Source of the DNA: Streptococcus downei MFe28
GTDB taxonomy: Bacteria; Bacillota; Bacilli; Lactobacillales; Streptococcaceae
Length of the DNA stretch: 64,000 nucleotides
Direction of reading: 5' to 3'
NCBI RefSeq assembly: GCF_900459175.1
Contig: NZ_UHFA01000002.1
Location: forward strand, 186,001-250,000
Shown: piece by piece, positions 19,328 through 28,674 of the stretch
How positions within the stretch are numbered: position 1 is the first letter of the stretch
Layout of the letters: each line of letters begins with the position of its first letter
The notes under the pieces: model-generated
What the model was told of the DNA's origin: nothing
What the model saw: only the letters and a program-made list of their open reading frames with translations
The model's database searches: none
Made by a program: the position numbers and the translations under genes

Positions 19328-20294
19328 TTCGGCCTTCATGATTGGGGATGTTGAGATTCCCCACCGCACAGTATTGGCTCCCATGGCTGGGGTAACCAAT
19401 TCAGCCTTTCGGACCATCGCCAAGGAATTTGGTGCAGGTCTGGCTGTTATGGAGATGGTTTCAGACAAGGGTATCCTCTACAATAACGAAAAGACCCTCC
19501 ATATGCTCCACATTGATGAAGGGGAACACCCTGTTTCTATCCAGCTTTTTGGTAATGATGGTGATAGTCTGGCTCGGGCAGCTGAGTTTATCCAGGCCAA
19601 TACCAAGACTGACCTGGTGGACATCAATATGGGTTGTCCCGTCAATAAGATTGTCAAAAATGAAGCTGGTGCCATGTGGCTCAAGGACCCTGACAAGATT
19701 TATCAGGTGATAAAAACTGTTAAATCTGTCCTCAATATTCCTCTGACCGTTAAAATGCGGACCGGCTGGGCGGACAGTTCTCTGGCTGTGGAAAATGCCC
19801 TAGCGGCTGAGGAAGCCGGTGTATCGGCTCTGACCATGCACGGACGAACCAGAGAACAGATGTACACAGGCCACTGCGACCACGAAACCCTGGCCCAGGT
19901 AGCCCAGGCTATCAAAACCATTCCCTTTATCGGTAACGGGGACATCAAGACCGTTGAGGATGCTAGGTTTATGATTGAAGAGGTCGGTTGCGATGCGGTC
20001 ATGATTGGCCGTGGCGCTCTCAATAATCCCTACCTCTTCACCCAAATCAACCATTTCTTTGAAAGCGGGGAAATTTTGCCAGATCTGACCTTTGCTAGGA
20101 AACTTGAGATTGCTTATGACCATCTCAGCCGTCTGGTGGATCTCAAAGGCGAAAAGATTGCTGTGAGAGAATTCCGTGGCCTAGCTCCTTACTACCTGCG
20201 AGGAACCTCTGGGGCTGCCAAGATCCGGGGAGCTGTTGCTCGTGCTGAAACCCTAGACCAGGTCAAGGAAATCTTTGACAGAATTCCAACATAG
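19314..20294 (+). CDS. dusB: tRNA-dihydrouridine synthase
   Basis: An FMN-dependent enzyme reducing uridines in the tRNA D-loop. The 326-residue protein shows [13 protein letters not shown] at the N-terminus, [11 protein letters not shown] with the catalytic Cys, [17 protein letters not shown] and GNGDI / GRGAL of the TIM barrel. The ATG at 19314 lies in the hslO end behind GGAGG; an internal ATG at 19338 (MIGDVEIP) is an alternative. The hslO-dusB coupling is common in streptococci. Confidence 0.93.
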   Translation: MTKRNSAFMIGDVEIPHRTVLAPMAGVTNSAFRTIAKEFGAGLAVMEMVSDKGILYNNEKTLHMLHIDEGEHPVSIQLFGNDGDSLARAAEFIQANTKTDLVDINMGCPVNKIVKNEAGAMWLKDPDKIYQVIKTVKSVLNIPLTVKMRTGWADSSLAVENALAAEEAGVSALTMHGRTREQMYTGHCDHETLAQVAQAIKTIPFIGNGDIKTVEDARFMIEEVGCDAVMIGRGALNNPYLFTQINHFFESGEILPDLTFARKLEIAYDHLSRLVDLKGEKIAVREFRGLAPYYLRGTSGAAKIRGAVARAETLDQVKEIFDRIPT

Positions 20295-20329
20295 AGAATA
20301 CTTGACTGGACCATGTGGGAAGGATAATT

Positions 20330-21229
20330 ATGAAAAGAAGACTACCATTGGCTTTAACGGGGCTCTTATTGGGCTTGACTGCCCTGACCAATTTGATAAC
20401 AAAATTTGTCAATCGTCCGGTGGGTTACTCACTTCTCTTGCTCTGTCTAGGATTGTGGTTAGTCTTGACTGGCTATTTCTTACTCAATAAAAAAGACTGT
20501 CAAAAACAATTGACCAGCCTCTTAGCTGCCTCGACTTTTCCGACCTATTTCATGGCCATGATGCTCTCGCCCTTGGTCCTTCCCCTGGCAAAGCCTTATC
20601 TGCTTAGTATCTGGGCTCTCGGTTTACTGGGTCACCTAACTTTCTTAATTCTTTTTAGCATCCGAGCTAAAAAACAAGCGAGCTGGGAGCAGGTTTATCC
20701 AGGTTGGTTCGTTATCTATGTTGGCCCCGCCGCTGCCTCTATAACGGCCAGACTAGTTGGACAGGTCCTTCTGGGGCAGGTGATTTTTTACTTGACCTTC
20801 CTAGCCTATCTGATACTGATGCTTGCCTTATTCTATCGGCTAGCTAAATGGCCCTTAAGAGAGCAGGAACTGCCTAATATAGCTATCATGGCGGCCCCAA
20901 GTTCTCTGATGCTCTTAGCTTTTTTGCAGCTCTATCCTAGTGGTCATCCTGCTTTTTTGCTACTATTGCTCTTGCTATCACAGGGATTTTATTGGGGGAG
21001 TTTTCTTTATCTTGCTCGTCATCTCAAAACCTGGTTTGTCCCTGGCTTTTCTGCCTTCACCTTCCCCAGTGTCAGCACGGCAACAGCCCTCAAATTGAGT
21101 TTAATGAGATTGCAGTTGACAGAAGGCTGGCTAGTAAGCCTGAGTAATTTTGAGATTGGACTAGCCTCACTCATCGTGGCCTATGTCGCCTTGGCCTACC
21201 TCTATTATCTTTCTAAATCTAAGGCCTAG
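20330..21229 (+). CDS. TDT-family (TehA/SLAC1-like) membrane transporter
   Basis: A 299-residue hydrophobic protein with about ten membrane helices, resembling tellurite-resistance/dicarboxylate transporters of the TDT family. Features include VIYVGPAAAS and FSAFTFPSVSTATAL in a late helix pair, as in this family. The substrate (anion, dicarboxylate or other) cannot be inferred. GGGAAGGATAATT precedes the ATG at 20330. It follows dusB by 35 bases and precedes the YdcF-like gene by 12. Confidence 0.7.
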   Translation: MKRRLPLALTGLLLGLTALTNLITKFVNRPVGYSLLLLCLGLWLVLTGYFLLNKKDCQKQLTSLLAASTFPTYFMAMMLSPLVLPLAKPYLLSIWALGLLGHLTFLILFSIRAKKQASWEQVYPGWFVIYVGPAAASITARLVGQVLLGQVIFYLTFLAYLILMLALFYRLAKWPLREQELPNIAIMAAPSSLMLLAFLQLYPSGHPAFLLLLLLLSQGFYWGSFLYLARHLKTWFVPGFSAFTFPSVSTATALKLSLMRLQLTEGWLVSLSNFEIGLASLIVAYVALAYLYYLSKSKA

Positions 21230-21241
21230 ATTGGATCTTAT

Positions 21242-22258
21242 ATGACGATTTTGCCCCTAGTTTTATTGACCATCTTTTTCCTCGTCCTCCTCGGACTGAC
21301 CTATTACAGAGAGCCCAGAACCCTATTATTAGGAATTTATTTCGTTTTGGCCCTCCTTTTTCTAGGAGCCACCCTCTTCTATTTGGCTAATCAATTCGAC
21401 CTGAGAATTCTCAAATTCTTGCTATCCTTAGCCATTTTTCTAGTCATCCTTCCTCTCTTGGCTGGACCAAGCATCCTCATCATCACCCTCTTGGTCAAGG
21501 GGATTCAACTGATTAAACGCGAGGGACATGCTCTTAAGAATCTCCTCTCTCTGGGAATTGGTCTGGGTCTGCTAGCCTTCCCCTACCTTTTCCAGATGAT
21601 TGCCAGCCATTATAAGGAAAATAGTCTGGTCACCGGCCTCTTATCCCTGGTGACGACCATGGTCATCTATCTCATCCTCCTCATCAGTGCCTATACCATC
21701 TCTAGCTTTTTAAACCTGATTCACTGGTTCAAGAGGCCCATAGATTATGTGTTAGTGCTAGGAAGTGGCCTCATGGGGGATAAGGTCACCCCCTTGTTAG
21801 CCAGTCGCATCAAAAAGGGGATTGAGATTTATCAAAAACACCCTGATTGTCGTCTAATATTGTCTGGTGGTCAAGGCAAGGATGAATTGATTGCCGAAGG
21901 TCAGGCCATGGCCAAGTATGCTCTCTCTCAAGGTGTCCCAGAAAAAGACATTATCATTGAAGATAGATCCAAAAATACCAGAGAAAACCTGCAATTTTCC
22001 AGCCACTTAATGGCAAATAAGGCCAATCTGGCCATTGTGACCAACTATTATCATCTATTTCGAGCTCTACTGATAGCTCGTGACTTAGGAATTCCTTGTA
22101 TCGGTTATGGAGCAAAGACCAAATTCTATTTTTCTCTCAATGCCTACATTCGGGAATTCATCGGTTATCTTTATTTCAAGTGTCGCCTGCATGGCGGGGT
22201 GCTTCTCTTTATTGTCGCCCTTCATCTTGTCCTTATCGGCTGGAGTTTGCTGAGGTAG
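21242..22258 (+). CDS. YdcF/DUF218-family membrane protein
   Basis: The 338-residue protein has an N-terminal half with about five membrane helices (residues 1-165), then a soluble YdcF/DUF218 domain: DYVLVLGSGLMGDKVTPLLA, RLILSGGQGKDE, EDRSKNTRENLQFS and VTNYYHLFRALL. A last membrane helix ends the protein. Members of this family (ElyC, SanA) are linked to envelope maintenance, but the reaction is not established. Last gene of the hslO-dusB-TDT-YdcF run, ended by the terminator at 22278. Confidence 0.8.
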   Translation: MTILPLVLLTIFFLVLLGLTYYREPRTLLLGIYFVLALLFLGATLFYLANQFDLRILKFLLSLAIFLVILPLLAGPSILIITLLVKGIQLIKREGHALKNLLSLGIGLGLLAFPYLFQMIASHYKENSLVTGLLSLVTTMVIYLILLISAYTISSFLNLIHWFKRPIDYVLVLGSGLMGDKVTPLLASRIKKGIEIYQKHPDCRLILSGGQGKDELIAEGQAMAKYALSQGVPEKDIIIEDRSKNTRENLQFSSHLMANKANLAIVTNYYHLFRALLIARDLGIPCIGYGAKTKFYFSLNAYIREFIGYLYFKCRLHGGVLLFIVALHLVLIGWSLLR

Positions 22259-22277
22259 AAAAAGGAAACTGAAGTTG

Positions 22278-22314
22278 AAAAGGCCAGCCCAATAAGCAAT
22301 TGGACTGGCCTTTT
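22278..22314. terminator. Terminator after the YdcF-like gene
   Basis: AAAAGGCCAG.CCAAT pairs with ATTGG.CTGGCCTTTT; symmetrical, with A- and T-runs at both ends, between convergent genes. Confidence 0.85.
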
Positions 22315-22363
22315 AGTTATTACGATACACTATTTACCAAGCTAATAACTACATAGACTAGGC

Positions 22364-23260
22364 TTATTTATAGAAATTCCACCCTCCATGGTGACAGTTC
22401 ATTATAGAGAGGAGCCTTACCGAGGGCATCAATAGTTGATTTTTATGATGGACGACCTTCTTTCCTTCTTCAATACAAACTGGGAATAGATTGTTTGGGT
22501 CCCATCCTTGGTCGTTCGCCAAAACTTCCCTAACCTTATCGAAAAAGGCGTGCTTGAAGTCAGATGAAATATTAACCTTTGAGATACCATTCTTAACAGC
22601 TTCGGCAATCTGTTCATCAGGATTTGAAAAACCGCCATGGAGAACCAGAGGAACATCGACTTGCCCAATAATATCTTTCAGGATGTCAATCCGGATCTCA
22701 GGGGTAACATTCTTTGGATAAATACCGTGAGCTGTACCAATACCAAAAGCTAGGGTATCTACTCCTGTTTCTTCAACAAAGCGTTTGGCATCTTCTAGCT
22801 TAGTGTAAATACCATTCTTCAGACCATCTTCAACAGCTGTCCCTGTCTGACCGATTGTCCCTAACTCACCTTCAACGCTAACACCAACTCTATGGCACAT
22901 TTCAACGGTTTTTCTTGTGATATCTACATTTTCATCCCATGACAGAAGTGAGCCATCAATCATTACTGAACTAAAGCCATTGTGAATTGCTCTAGCAACA
23001 CTATCCAAGTTATCACCGTGATCTAGGTGAAGGACAAAAGGAACCTTACTATTTTTAATCCGTTGCAAGACATAGGCGAAGAAATCATCCTTACAGTAGA
23101 AAACTTCAGTAGGGTGGACTTCAATAATGGCAGGGGCATTATCTTCCTCACATTGTTCAATGACAATCCGATCCAGCTCCAAATTAGAAATGTTATAGGC
23201 ACCAACAGCAAACTTGTTTTCTTTAACAATCGCTAGCATTTGTTCCATATTAATTAACAT
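22364..23260 (-). CDS. Class II ketose-bisphosphate aldolase family protein, 3' end apparently frameshifted
   Basis: The 298-residue reading frame belongs to the FbaA/KbaY/GatY class II aldolases: VLHLDHGDN gives the catalytic Asp80 and zinc ligand His81, GTAHGIYP and VLHGGFSNPD give the other zinc histidines, and ISKVNISSD binds phosphate. It is clearly not the canonical glycolytic streptococcal Fba, so another ketose bisphosphate is likely. After VVHHK the frame turns into an unrelated tail, whereas the +2 frame reads IDALGKAPLYNELSPW, which resembles the expected family end (HKID..GKA). A lost base near 22450 would explain this. Start ATG at 23260 follows GGAGG; a TTG at 23275 is less likely. 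No operon partners remain. Confidence 0.8.
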   Translation of the reverse strand: MLINMEQMLAIVKENKFAVGAYNISNLELDRIVIEQCEEDNAPAIIEVHPTEVFYCKDDFFAYVLQRIKNSKVPFVLHLDHGDNLDSVARAIHNGFSSVMIDGSLLSWDENVDITRKTVEMCHRVGVSVEGELGTIGQTGTAVEDGLKNGIYTKLEDAKRFVEETGVDTLAFGIGTAHGIYPKNVTPEIRIDILKDIIGQVDVPLVLHGGFSNPDEQIAEAVKNGISKVNISSDFKHAFFDKVREVLANDQGWDPNNLFPVCIEEGKKVVHHKNQLLMPSVRLLSIMNCHHGGWNFYK

Positions 23261-23313
23261 ATTAGTTTCCTCCAATTTTTCTTAATTATTCAAAGGGCCC
23301 CGTTGTAAAATGA

Positions 23314-23541
23314 GGTGCAACAAAAAAAAGCATAATCTCTGTGGCAATTATTCCAAAAGGAATCAATTGGAATCAGACCCCAATAAAATTTGTTTTTTTA
23401 TTAGCAATCCGACCAGAGGATATTAAGTCTCTAGAATACATTTACGAAAAACTTTTAGATTTCACAACCTCAAAGGCTCTTCAGGAGGATTTATTAAAAA
23501 ATCGTAATTTGGAGTCCCTGAATAGAATTTTTAATTCATAA
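23314..23541 (+). pseudogene. Remnant of a PTS EIIA (fructose/mannitol-type) domain
   Basis: An open stretch from a stop at 23311 to the TAA at 23541 reads SIISVAIIPKGINWNQ, then PIKFVFLLAI, IYEKLLDF, and QEDLL, which is the C-terminal half of a type-2 PTS EIIA domain as found in EIIA proteins or BglG/MtlR-type regulators. The active-site half is missing. It lies divergent to the aldolase gene and may be debris of a former sugar PTS operon that included it. Confidence 0.6.
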
Positions 23542-23646
23542 TCAGGCTTCCTTACTTTCTAATTGTTATTTTAGACGAGCTAATAAGTACTGCCTTGCTA
23601 TTAATACTAAGTAAAATCAAACCTAGCAATATAATCAAATACATAA

Positions 23647-23670
23647 CTTTTTCGTAATATTACGTAAAAG
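23647..23670. other. 24-bp palindrome
   Basis: CTTTT.CGTAAT paired with ATTACG.AAAAG, almost perfectly symmetrical with no loop, more like a protein-binding operator than an RNA hairpin. There is no functional gene beside it; it may have served the decayed PTS locus. Confidence 0.4.
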
Positions 23671-23684
23671 AAACGAGCTTATCC

Positions 23685-23790
23685 TGATACTTTCGCCGTA
23701 GTGGTATTATAAGTGGTAGCTTTGACGTTACTTATAATGGGATTTTTGAGACTTGGGCTCAATCTTAGGAATGAAACTCCCCTACACCAC
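23685..23790 (+). repeat. Structured repeat, copy B (relative of 581-720)
   Basis: Begins TGATACTTTCGCC, AGTGGTATT, as does the minus-strand reading of copy A. Hairpin 1 is ATTATAAGT/ACTTATAAT (different bases from copy A, still paired), then GGGATTTTTGAGA, hairpin 2 TTGAG/CTCAA, and AATGAAACTCC. The right terminal repeat of copy A is absent; instead a strong terminator follows at once. Confidence 0.65.
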
Positions 23791-23796
23791 TGTTGA

Positions 23797-23849
23797 AATA
23801 GAGAATCGGGCGATAGGGCCTCAATGCTCTATCGCCCGATTTTCTATTT
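23797..23849 (+). terminator. Strong hairpin following repeat copy B
   Basis: AATAGA.AATCGGGCGATAG pairs with CTATCGCCCGATT.TCTATT around a short loop, then TTCCTTTTT. It has the strength of an intrinsic terminator although no intact gene precedes it on this strand. The rest of the gap up to 24038 contains no gene I can support. Confidence 0.65.
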
Positions 23850-24038
23850 TCCTTTTTGGGGGGTGACGGCTTTGTATCTTTATAAGGAGTTTACTTCCGT
23901 CCGTACTACCTAAAGAAACATCAAAATATAACTTTTGAAATTTATTGAGTATAAGCTCAACGAAAAGATAAAACAAAAAGCGAATACTAGAGTCTCTTCT
24001 GTCCTGCAGAATTCTCCAGTGTTCGCTTATTTCATCAT

Positions 24039-24419
24039 GAGGCTGGGGCAAAAGGTCCTAACCTCCTTACTTTTTCAACATCAAACAGTTTGACCCCGTA
24101 GTTGATTTGTGATGAGCGACTTGACACTTTAGTGTTTGGTCACTCACATGCCAGTGAAACGGCGGTAATATCCTTATCCCTTGCTTGGCAAGGGATAGGT
24201 CCAAGTCAACTGTGCGGAGGCGGGAGTGTCTAGTCCAGTGGACTAGACAGCCTACGACAGGTCCCATTCAAACTCTTGTCGAGTTTGAATGGGGAACTTA
24301 GTAAGGAGGGGACAGTAGTTCGCAAAATAGCGACTACTGTATCAACTCTCTTGAAGCCTTAAAACTAGAGAGCAAGGGGAAATTGATTTCTCCGAAATCA
24401 TGATTGAGTCCCACTCCCA
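24039..24419 (+). repeat. Repeat family 2, copy 2 (long form with several hairpins)
   Basis: Starts GAGGCTGGGGCAAAAGG and ends GAGTCCCACTCCCA. It shares CTCCTTACTTTTTCAACATC, TATCCTTATCCCTTGC and TGTGCGGAGGCGGGAG with copy 1. Internal short hairpins include TCTAGTCCAGTGGACTAGA, TTCAAACTC/GAGTTTGAA and CAGTAGT/ACTACTG. It sits right at the end of clpC and its last inverted repeat may end clpC transcription. Confidence 0.65.
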
Positions 24420-24425
24420 TTTTTT

Positions 24426-26873
24426 CTAGTCATCAATGGTAAATTTCAGACTGCCCTTGTGGCTGCCAATTTTTAGTTTGGAATCGGCCTTTAATTGGCC
24501 TGACAGGAGCAATTCGGACAATCTGTCTTCAACTTCAGTTTGAATGGTTCGGCGCAAGGGGCGAGCTCCCATTTCTGGGTCATATCCCTGCTCTGCCAAA
24601 AGCTTGAGGGCAGCTGGTTGAACCTTGAGGCTGATTTCCTTTTCAGCTAGGCTAGCTTCGAGAGGCTTCACCATCAGCTTGACAACTTGACGCATATGGT
24701 CAGGTGTCAGACTATGGAAGACAATCTTCTCATCAATCCGATTGATGAATTCAGGTCGATAGGCCTTCTTGAGCTCTTCCATAATCCGACTCTGCATGGC
24801 CTGATAATCCTGACTGATGGCCTTGGCGCCAAAACCAACCGTCTTATCATCGCGCAGGGCAGTTGCCCCTAAGTTGCTAGTCATGATGATGATGGTATTG
24901 GAAAAATCAACCTTGCGCCCACGACTATCAGTCAAGACCCCGTCATCCAAGACTTGGAGAAGGACATTGAAGATGTCAGGGTGGGCCTTTTCCACCTCAT
25001 CAAAGAGGAGAACCGAATAAGGCTTGTTGCGAACCTTCTCGGTCAACTCACCGCCTTCTTCGTAGCCCACATAACCTGGAGGGGCTCCGTTGAGGCGACT
25101 AGCCGCGAATTTTTCCATGTACTCAGACATATCAAAACGAATCAGGGCCGACTCATCATCAAAGAGGAGTTCAGCAAGGGCCTTGGCTAACTCGGTTTTA
25201 CCAACCCCAGTTGGCCCTAGGAACATGAAGGAACCAATTGGTCGCTTGCCTGTTCGGATACCTGATTGGTTGCGCCGAATGGCACGAGAAACCGCTGAAA
25301 CGGCATCATCCTGGCCAATCACGCGCTTGTGGAGTTCTTTTTCTAGATTGAGGTAGCGTTGATTATCAGCCTGGGTCATCTTCTCAAGAGGAATGCCTGA
25401 GAGTTTGCTGAGGGTCCTGAGAATATCCTCTTCCTTGACAGCGACAGGCTGGCGAACCTTTTGCTGATCCTCTTCCTGAAGCAGATCCGCAACCGCTCCT
25501 AGATTTCCTGACAAGAGGGCCTGGTCAGCAGAGCTGAGGAAGGTTGGCAGGGAACGCTTGACCGTATTTTGCACCATAGCACTGGCCTCATCCAGCAGGT
25601 CAATGGCCGAATCCGGCAAGTTCTTGCTGGTCAAATAGCGGTGGGCTGATTTGACGGCCGTTAAGACTGCCTGGTCAGAGATGGTGACATTGTGGTAGCT
25701 CTCATAGCTTTCCTTGAGTCCCAAGAGAATCTGGTAGGCAGCATCAACTGTCGGTTCTTCAATCAAAACCCTAGCAAAGCGACGGGAGAGGGCTGCATCC
25801 TTCTCAATATGCTTGGAATACTCCTCCTGGGTTGTCGCTCCAATCATGTGGAGGGTCCCTCTAGAAAGGGCTGGCTTAAGAATATTGGCGGCATCCAGGG
25901 TGCTATCAATCCCGCTGCCAGAACCCATGATGGTGTGAACCTCGTCAACAAAGAGAATGATATGGCCATCGGCCTCGATATCCGCAATGATTTGGTTCAT
26001 CCGCTCTTCAAAGTCTCCCCGGAAACGGGTGCCAGCTACCACCGACATCATATCCAATTCCAAAACTCGGAAATCGGCCAGTTCGTATGGAACTTCTCCT
26101 TGGACAATCCTCTGGGCTAGGCCGTAGGCTAGAGCCGTCTTACCAACACCGGCATCACCGACCAAGACAGGATTATTCTTAGTCTTGCGGCTAAGAATTT
26201 GTAGCATGCGAGTAATTTCCTCGTCACGACCAACCACAGTCTCCAGTTGTCCTTGAGCCGCTAGATCCGTCAGGTCTCGGGTGAAGTCAGCCAGGTCTCC
26301 TGCCGTTGGCTGAGGGCCTGCCATCATATTGTTAAAGTTGCCATTGCCAGACTTCTTGGGCTTGGCCAAGTCAAAAATAGCCTTGACATCTTCCTTGGAA
26401 AAACCTGAGTAGCGCTCAATAACTTTGCGTAGGTCAATCAATCGAAGATTATCCTTGCCCTCATCTTGAAAATGAAAACCGACCTGCTCCAAAATGCGAG
26501 CCGCCAAATTATCCCGACCAAACATCATGGAGAGGAGAACGTGTTCGCTACCGACCTGAGGGGCCTTGACAGCTTCAGCAATACGAGCCGCATAGGTTAA
26601 GATTCTCTCTAGTGCCCTTGAAGCCGGCAAAATCTCTTGGCTCTTAGCCCTTTTGAGAGGCTTACGGCGAATGACCAGCATGGCCGCATCCTCATACTCA
26701 TCCAAATCAATCTTATCCGCAAAGTCCATAAGTGCCAGATGAGCCACTGTCTCATCGGTGTCCACCATGGCCAAGAGCAGGTGCCAACTTTCCAAAAATT
26801 GACTCTGGTAGCGGGCCGCCTGATATTGGGCACGGCTAAATATTTCTTGCATTTTCAGGGAATAATCAGTCAT
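24426..26873 (-). CDS. clpC: ATP-dependent Clp protease ATPase subunit ClpC
   Basis: A Hsp100 unfoldase that feeds substrates to ClpP. The 815 residues comprise the ClpN repeat domain (about 1-150), a first AAA+ module with Walker [14 protein letters not shown], a middle region (about 410-460) and a second AAA+ module with Walker [15 protein letters not shown] and arginine finger region, ending in the ClpB-type D2-small domain. Overlaps the end of ctsR by eight bases, the typical ctsR-clpC operon. Expected to be repressed by CtsR and induced by heat and oxidative stress. Confidence 0.96.
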   Translation of the reverse strand: MTDYSLKMQEIFSRAQYQAARYQSQFLESWHLLLAMVDTDETVAHLALMDFADKIDLDEYEDAAMLVIRRKPLKRAKSQEILPASRALERILTYAARIAEAVKAPQVGSEHVLLSMMFGRDNLAARILEQVGFHFQDEGKDNLRLIDLRKVIERYSGFSKEDVKAIFDLAKPKKSGNGNFNNMMAGPQPTAGDLADFTRDLTDLAAQGQLETVVGRDEEITRMLQILSRKTKNNPVLVGDAGVGKTALAYGLAQRIVQGEVPYELADFRVLELDMMSVVAGTRFRGDFEERMNQIIADIEADGHIILFVDEVHTIMGSGSGIDSTLDAANILKPALSRGTLHMIGATTQEEYSKHIEKDAALSRRFARVLIEEPTVDAAYQILLGLKESYESYHNVTISDQAVLTAVKSAHRYLTSKNLPDSAIDLLDEASAMVQNTVKRSLPTFLSSADQALLSGNLGAVADLLQEEDQQKVRQPVAVKEEDILRTLSKLSGIPLEKMTQADNQRYLNLEKELHKRVIGQDDAVSAVSRAIRRNQSGIRTGKRPIGSFMFLGPTGVGKTELAKALAELLFDDESALIRFDMSEYMEKFAASRLNGAPPGYVGYEEGGELTEKVRNKPYSVLLFDEVEKAHPDIFNVLLQVLDDGVLTDSRGRKVDFSNTIIIMTSNLGATALRDDKTVGFGAKAISQDYQAMQSRIMEELKKAYRPEFINRIDEKIVFHSLTPDHMRQVVKLMVKPLEASLAEKEISLKVQPAALKLLAEQGYDPEMGARPLRRTIQTEVEDRLSELLLSGQLKADSKLKIGSHKGSLKFTIDD

Positions 26874-27333
26874 CTGGATTTCCTTTTCTATCGAGGCGTT
26901 GAATAATCTTTTTCAGCATGCGGGCACGAATACCAGGAGCATCTTCTCCCAGAACCTCATCGGAGGATGAGGCCAGGATGATATTGCCCTCACGCTCACT
27001 AATAATATCTTGATCATAGAGCTGTTGAATGAGGTCATCAAAGACCTGACCACTGATGGCTTCACCGATTGAGCCTGCCAGGGCATTGAGCAGGTGGTGT
27101 TTGTCAGAAAAAGTGACCTTGGCAATGCGGATATAGCCGCCACCTCCTCGCTTACTTTCTACCACATAGCCCCGACTCTCAGTAAATCGAGTCTTGATGA
27201 CATAGTTAATCTGGCTGGGCACCACATCAAATGAGTCCGCCAGATGGGAGCGCTTGAGCTCCACAATACCCGACTGGGCCAAAATATTCTTGATATATTC
27301 TTCGATATTGTCCGAAGTATTTCTTACAGGCAT
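26866..27333 (-). CDS. ctsR: Transcriptional repressor CtsR
   Basis: A 155-residue class III heat-shock repressor. The N-terminal winged helix-turn-helix covers about residues 1-75 with the diagnostic glycine-rich wing ESKRGGGGYIRI, followed by the four-helix dimer domain. It binds the heptad repeat upstream of its own gene (27352-27368) and controls clp genes. Operon head for clpC. Confidence 0.96.
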   Translation of the reverse strand: MPVRNTSDNIEEYIKNILAQSGIVELKRSHLADSFDVVPSQINYVIKTRFTESRGYVVESKRGGGGYIRIAKVTFSDKHHLLNALAGSIGEAISGQVFDDLIQQLYDQDIISEREGNIILASSSDEVLGEDAPGIRARMLKKIIQRLDRKGNPDD

Positions 27334-27351
27334 AAACTACCCTTCCTTATC

Positions 27352-27374
27352 TTTGACTAACTTTGACTATTATA
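27352..27374 (-). promoter_or_regulatory. CtsR operator and -10 box of ctsR-clpC
   Basis: On the minus strand AGTCAAA GTT AGTCAAA is a direct heptad repeat with three-base spacing, matching the CtsR box (RGTCAAA N3 RGTCAAA). TATAAT lies directly upstream of it (27369-27374), so repressor binding would cover the transcription start. Confidence 0.85.
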
Positions 27375-27610
27375 CCCTAAAAGGCGAAATTTTGAAAGCT
27401 AAAATCAAAGAAGGCATACGTTCTAAGCGCTAAATCACCTAATACTCAATAAGGAGCAGACACCAAGAGTGGACTTCTCCCCTAGCCAACTTTGTCTGCC
27501 AGCATTATCTACTGGACAAACCAACCTATCAGAAAATATGATAAGCCCTTCAGTTCTAGCTAATACTAGCAAAACGTCCCGTCATAAGAAGAGCTTGAAA
27601 CAATTAAAAA

Positions 27611-27752
27611 GTGCTAGCCTCGCTACTTTTTCAACATCACACACATTGACGCAGTGGCTGATTTGTGATGATGGATTTAATGCTTTGGCATCTAGTCCAT
27701 CACATACCAGCGAAGTGGCGGTAAGGTCCTTATCCCTTGCTAGGCAGGGAAG
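27611..27752 (+). repeat. Repeat family 2, copy 3 (truncated)
   Basis: Matches the left and middle parts of copies 1-2 (CTACTTTTTCAACATC, TTGACGCAGTGGCTGATTTG, CAGCGAAGTGGCGGTAAG, TCCTTATCCCTTGCTAGGCA). It overlaps the end of the adjacent membrane-protein gene. The rest of the gap (27375-27610) contains a lone BOX-like start ATACTCAATA at 27442 and no supported gene. Confidence 0.6.
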
Positions 27753-28059
27753 CGATAGTCATCAGTAATCCCCCAAGCAAGCCGATAATTAAATAGAGTA
27801 AGGCTAGTCTCTTTTTCTTTTGAAGCTCGGCCAATTCTTGACTCCTTGGTGCTGGATAGTCCCTACGTTGAACAAAATAATGGTGAAGGCCAACAATGCC
27901 ACCCCGACCAGACGCCGATAGCACCCAGATTTCAGGATGGTCCATACCTCTGGCCTGGGCATCCAATTTTATCAATTGGTAAAGTTGAATATTGAAGCTG
28001 ACAAAACCTAGTAAAAAGATAGCTGCCCCGATAATTACCCACATATGACCACTAAACAT
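27730..28059 (-). CDS. Small membrane protein whose C-terminus runs into a repeat
   Basis: A 109-residue protein with two membrane segments (about residues 7-28 and 86-104) around a polar loop (ARGMDHPEIWVLSASGRGG). I do not recognise a family. The last residues (SLPSKG and stop) are encoded by repeat family 2, so the original end may have been replaced. It follows the XRE-membrane regulator gene by about 10 bases and is probably co-transcribed with it. Confidence 0.6.
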   Translation of the reverse strand: MFSGHMWVIIGAAIFLLGFVSFNIQLYQLIKLDAQARGMDHPEIWVLSASGRGGIVGLHHYFVQRRDYPAPRSQELAELQKKKRLALLYLIIGLLGGLLMTIASLPSKG

Positions 28060-28070
28060 AAAATCACCCC

Positions 28071-28478
28071 CTAAATCATTCTAATAATTTGATAAAAGAT
28101 AGCTCCCATTCCTAAGAGTAGGATCAGGACGGCCAGAATAATTAGATAATCATGTTTAAAAATTAAAGCTAAAAATAGGAGTCCGAAAAATAGGAGCAAA
28201 TAAAGACCTAGTAACCAGATTAAGTTTCGGTTACTGGTCACTAAATCAGTCGTTTTTTCGAGATGTTTCACCATGGCTTCATCCCCCTTAACCAGTTGAT
28301 CCAGGCTCAAATGATAAAGATTGCTCAGGGCTATCAAGCTGACTATATCAGGATAGGTTTTTCCCCTTTCCCAGTTTGACACTGTCTGTCGCGATACTCC
28401 AAGGCTGTCAGCTACCTCTTCTTGAGTCAAGTCGCTAAGCAACCGTGCCGATTGTAATTGTTGACCTACCGCCATCAT
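28071..28478 (-). CDS. XRE-family regulator with C-terminal membrane helices
   Basis: The 135-residue protein has an N-terminal Cro/CI helix-turn-helix (TQEEVADSLGVSRQTVSNWE, about residues 18-38) and two hydrophobic helices at about 85-105 and 110-132. Such membrane-tethered XRE proteins are common in Firmicutes, usually beside a small membrane protein, as here. Targets unknown. The start could be either of the first two ATG codons. Confidence 0.8.
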   Translation of the reverse strand: MMAVGQQLQSARLLSDLTQEEVADSLGVSRQTVSNWERGKTYPDIVSLIALSNLYHLSLDQLVKGDEAMVKHLEKTTDLVTSNRNLIWLLGLYLLLFFGLLFLALIFKHDYLIILAVLILLLGMGAIFYQIIRMI

Positions 28479-28674
28479 TACCTCTCTTTCTGATTCTATT
28501 TTCTCAGTTTCTTATCTTGCTGTCTATCAAATTCTTTTGACTTAGACTTTTTTTCTGTCAAAAGTCTTTGACAGAGCACTAAAAAAGACTAGGCTTGAAA
28601 CCCAGTCTTGTCGCAACTGAACATGGATTAAAAGTTATTAGATTAGGATTAAGCTGCACAATAACTAGGAATTG

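Noticed and set aside
22364..23260. Canonical glycolytic fructose-bisphosphate aldolase (fba)
   Set aside because: The N-terminal and central sequence differ clearly from the conserved streptococcal Fba, which should be encoded elsewhere in the genome.
23797..23849. T-box or metabolite riboswitch ending in this terminator
   Set aside because: No T-box motif or known aptamer core is visible upstream, and no intact gene follows on the strand; only a structured repeat is present.
23821..24051. 76-codon minus-strand ORF
   Set aside because: Begins within a repeat and ends in the terminator stem at 23.8 kb; no ribosome site or known family. Possibly remnant sequence, but not supportable as a gene.
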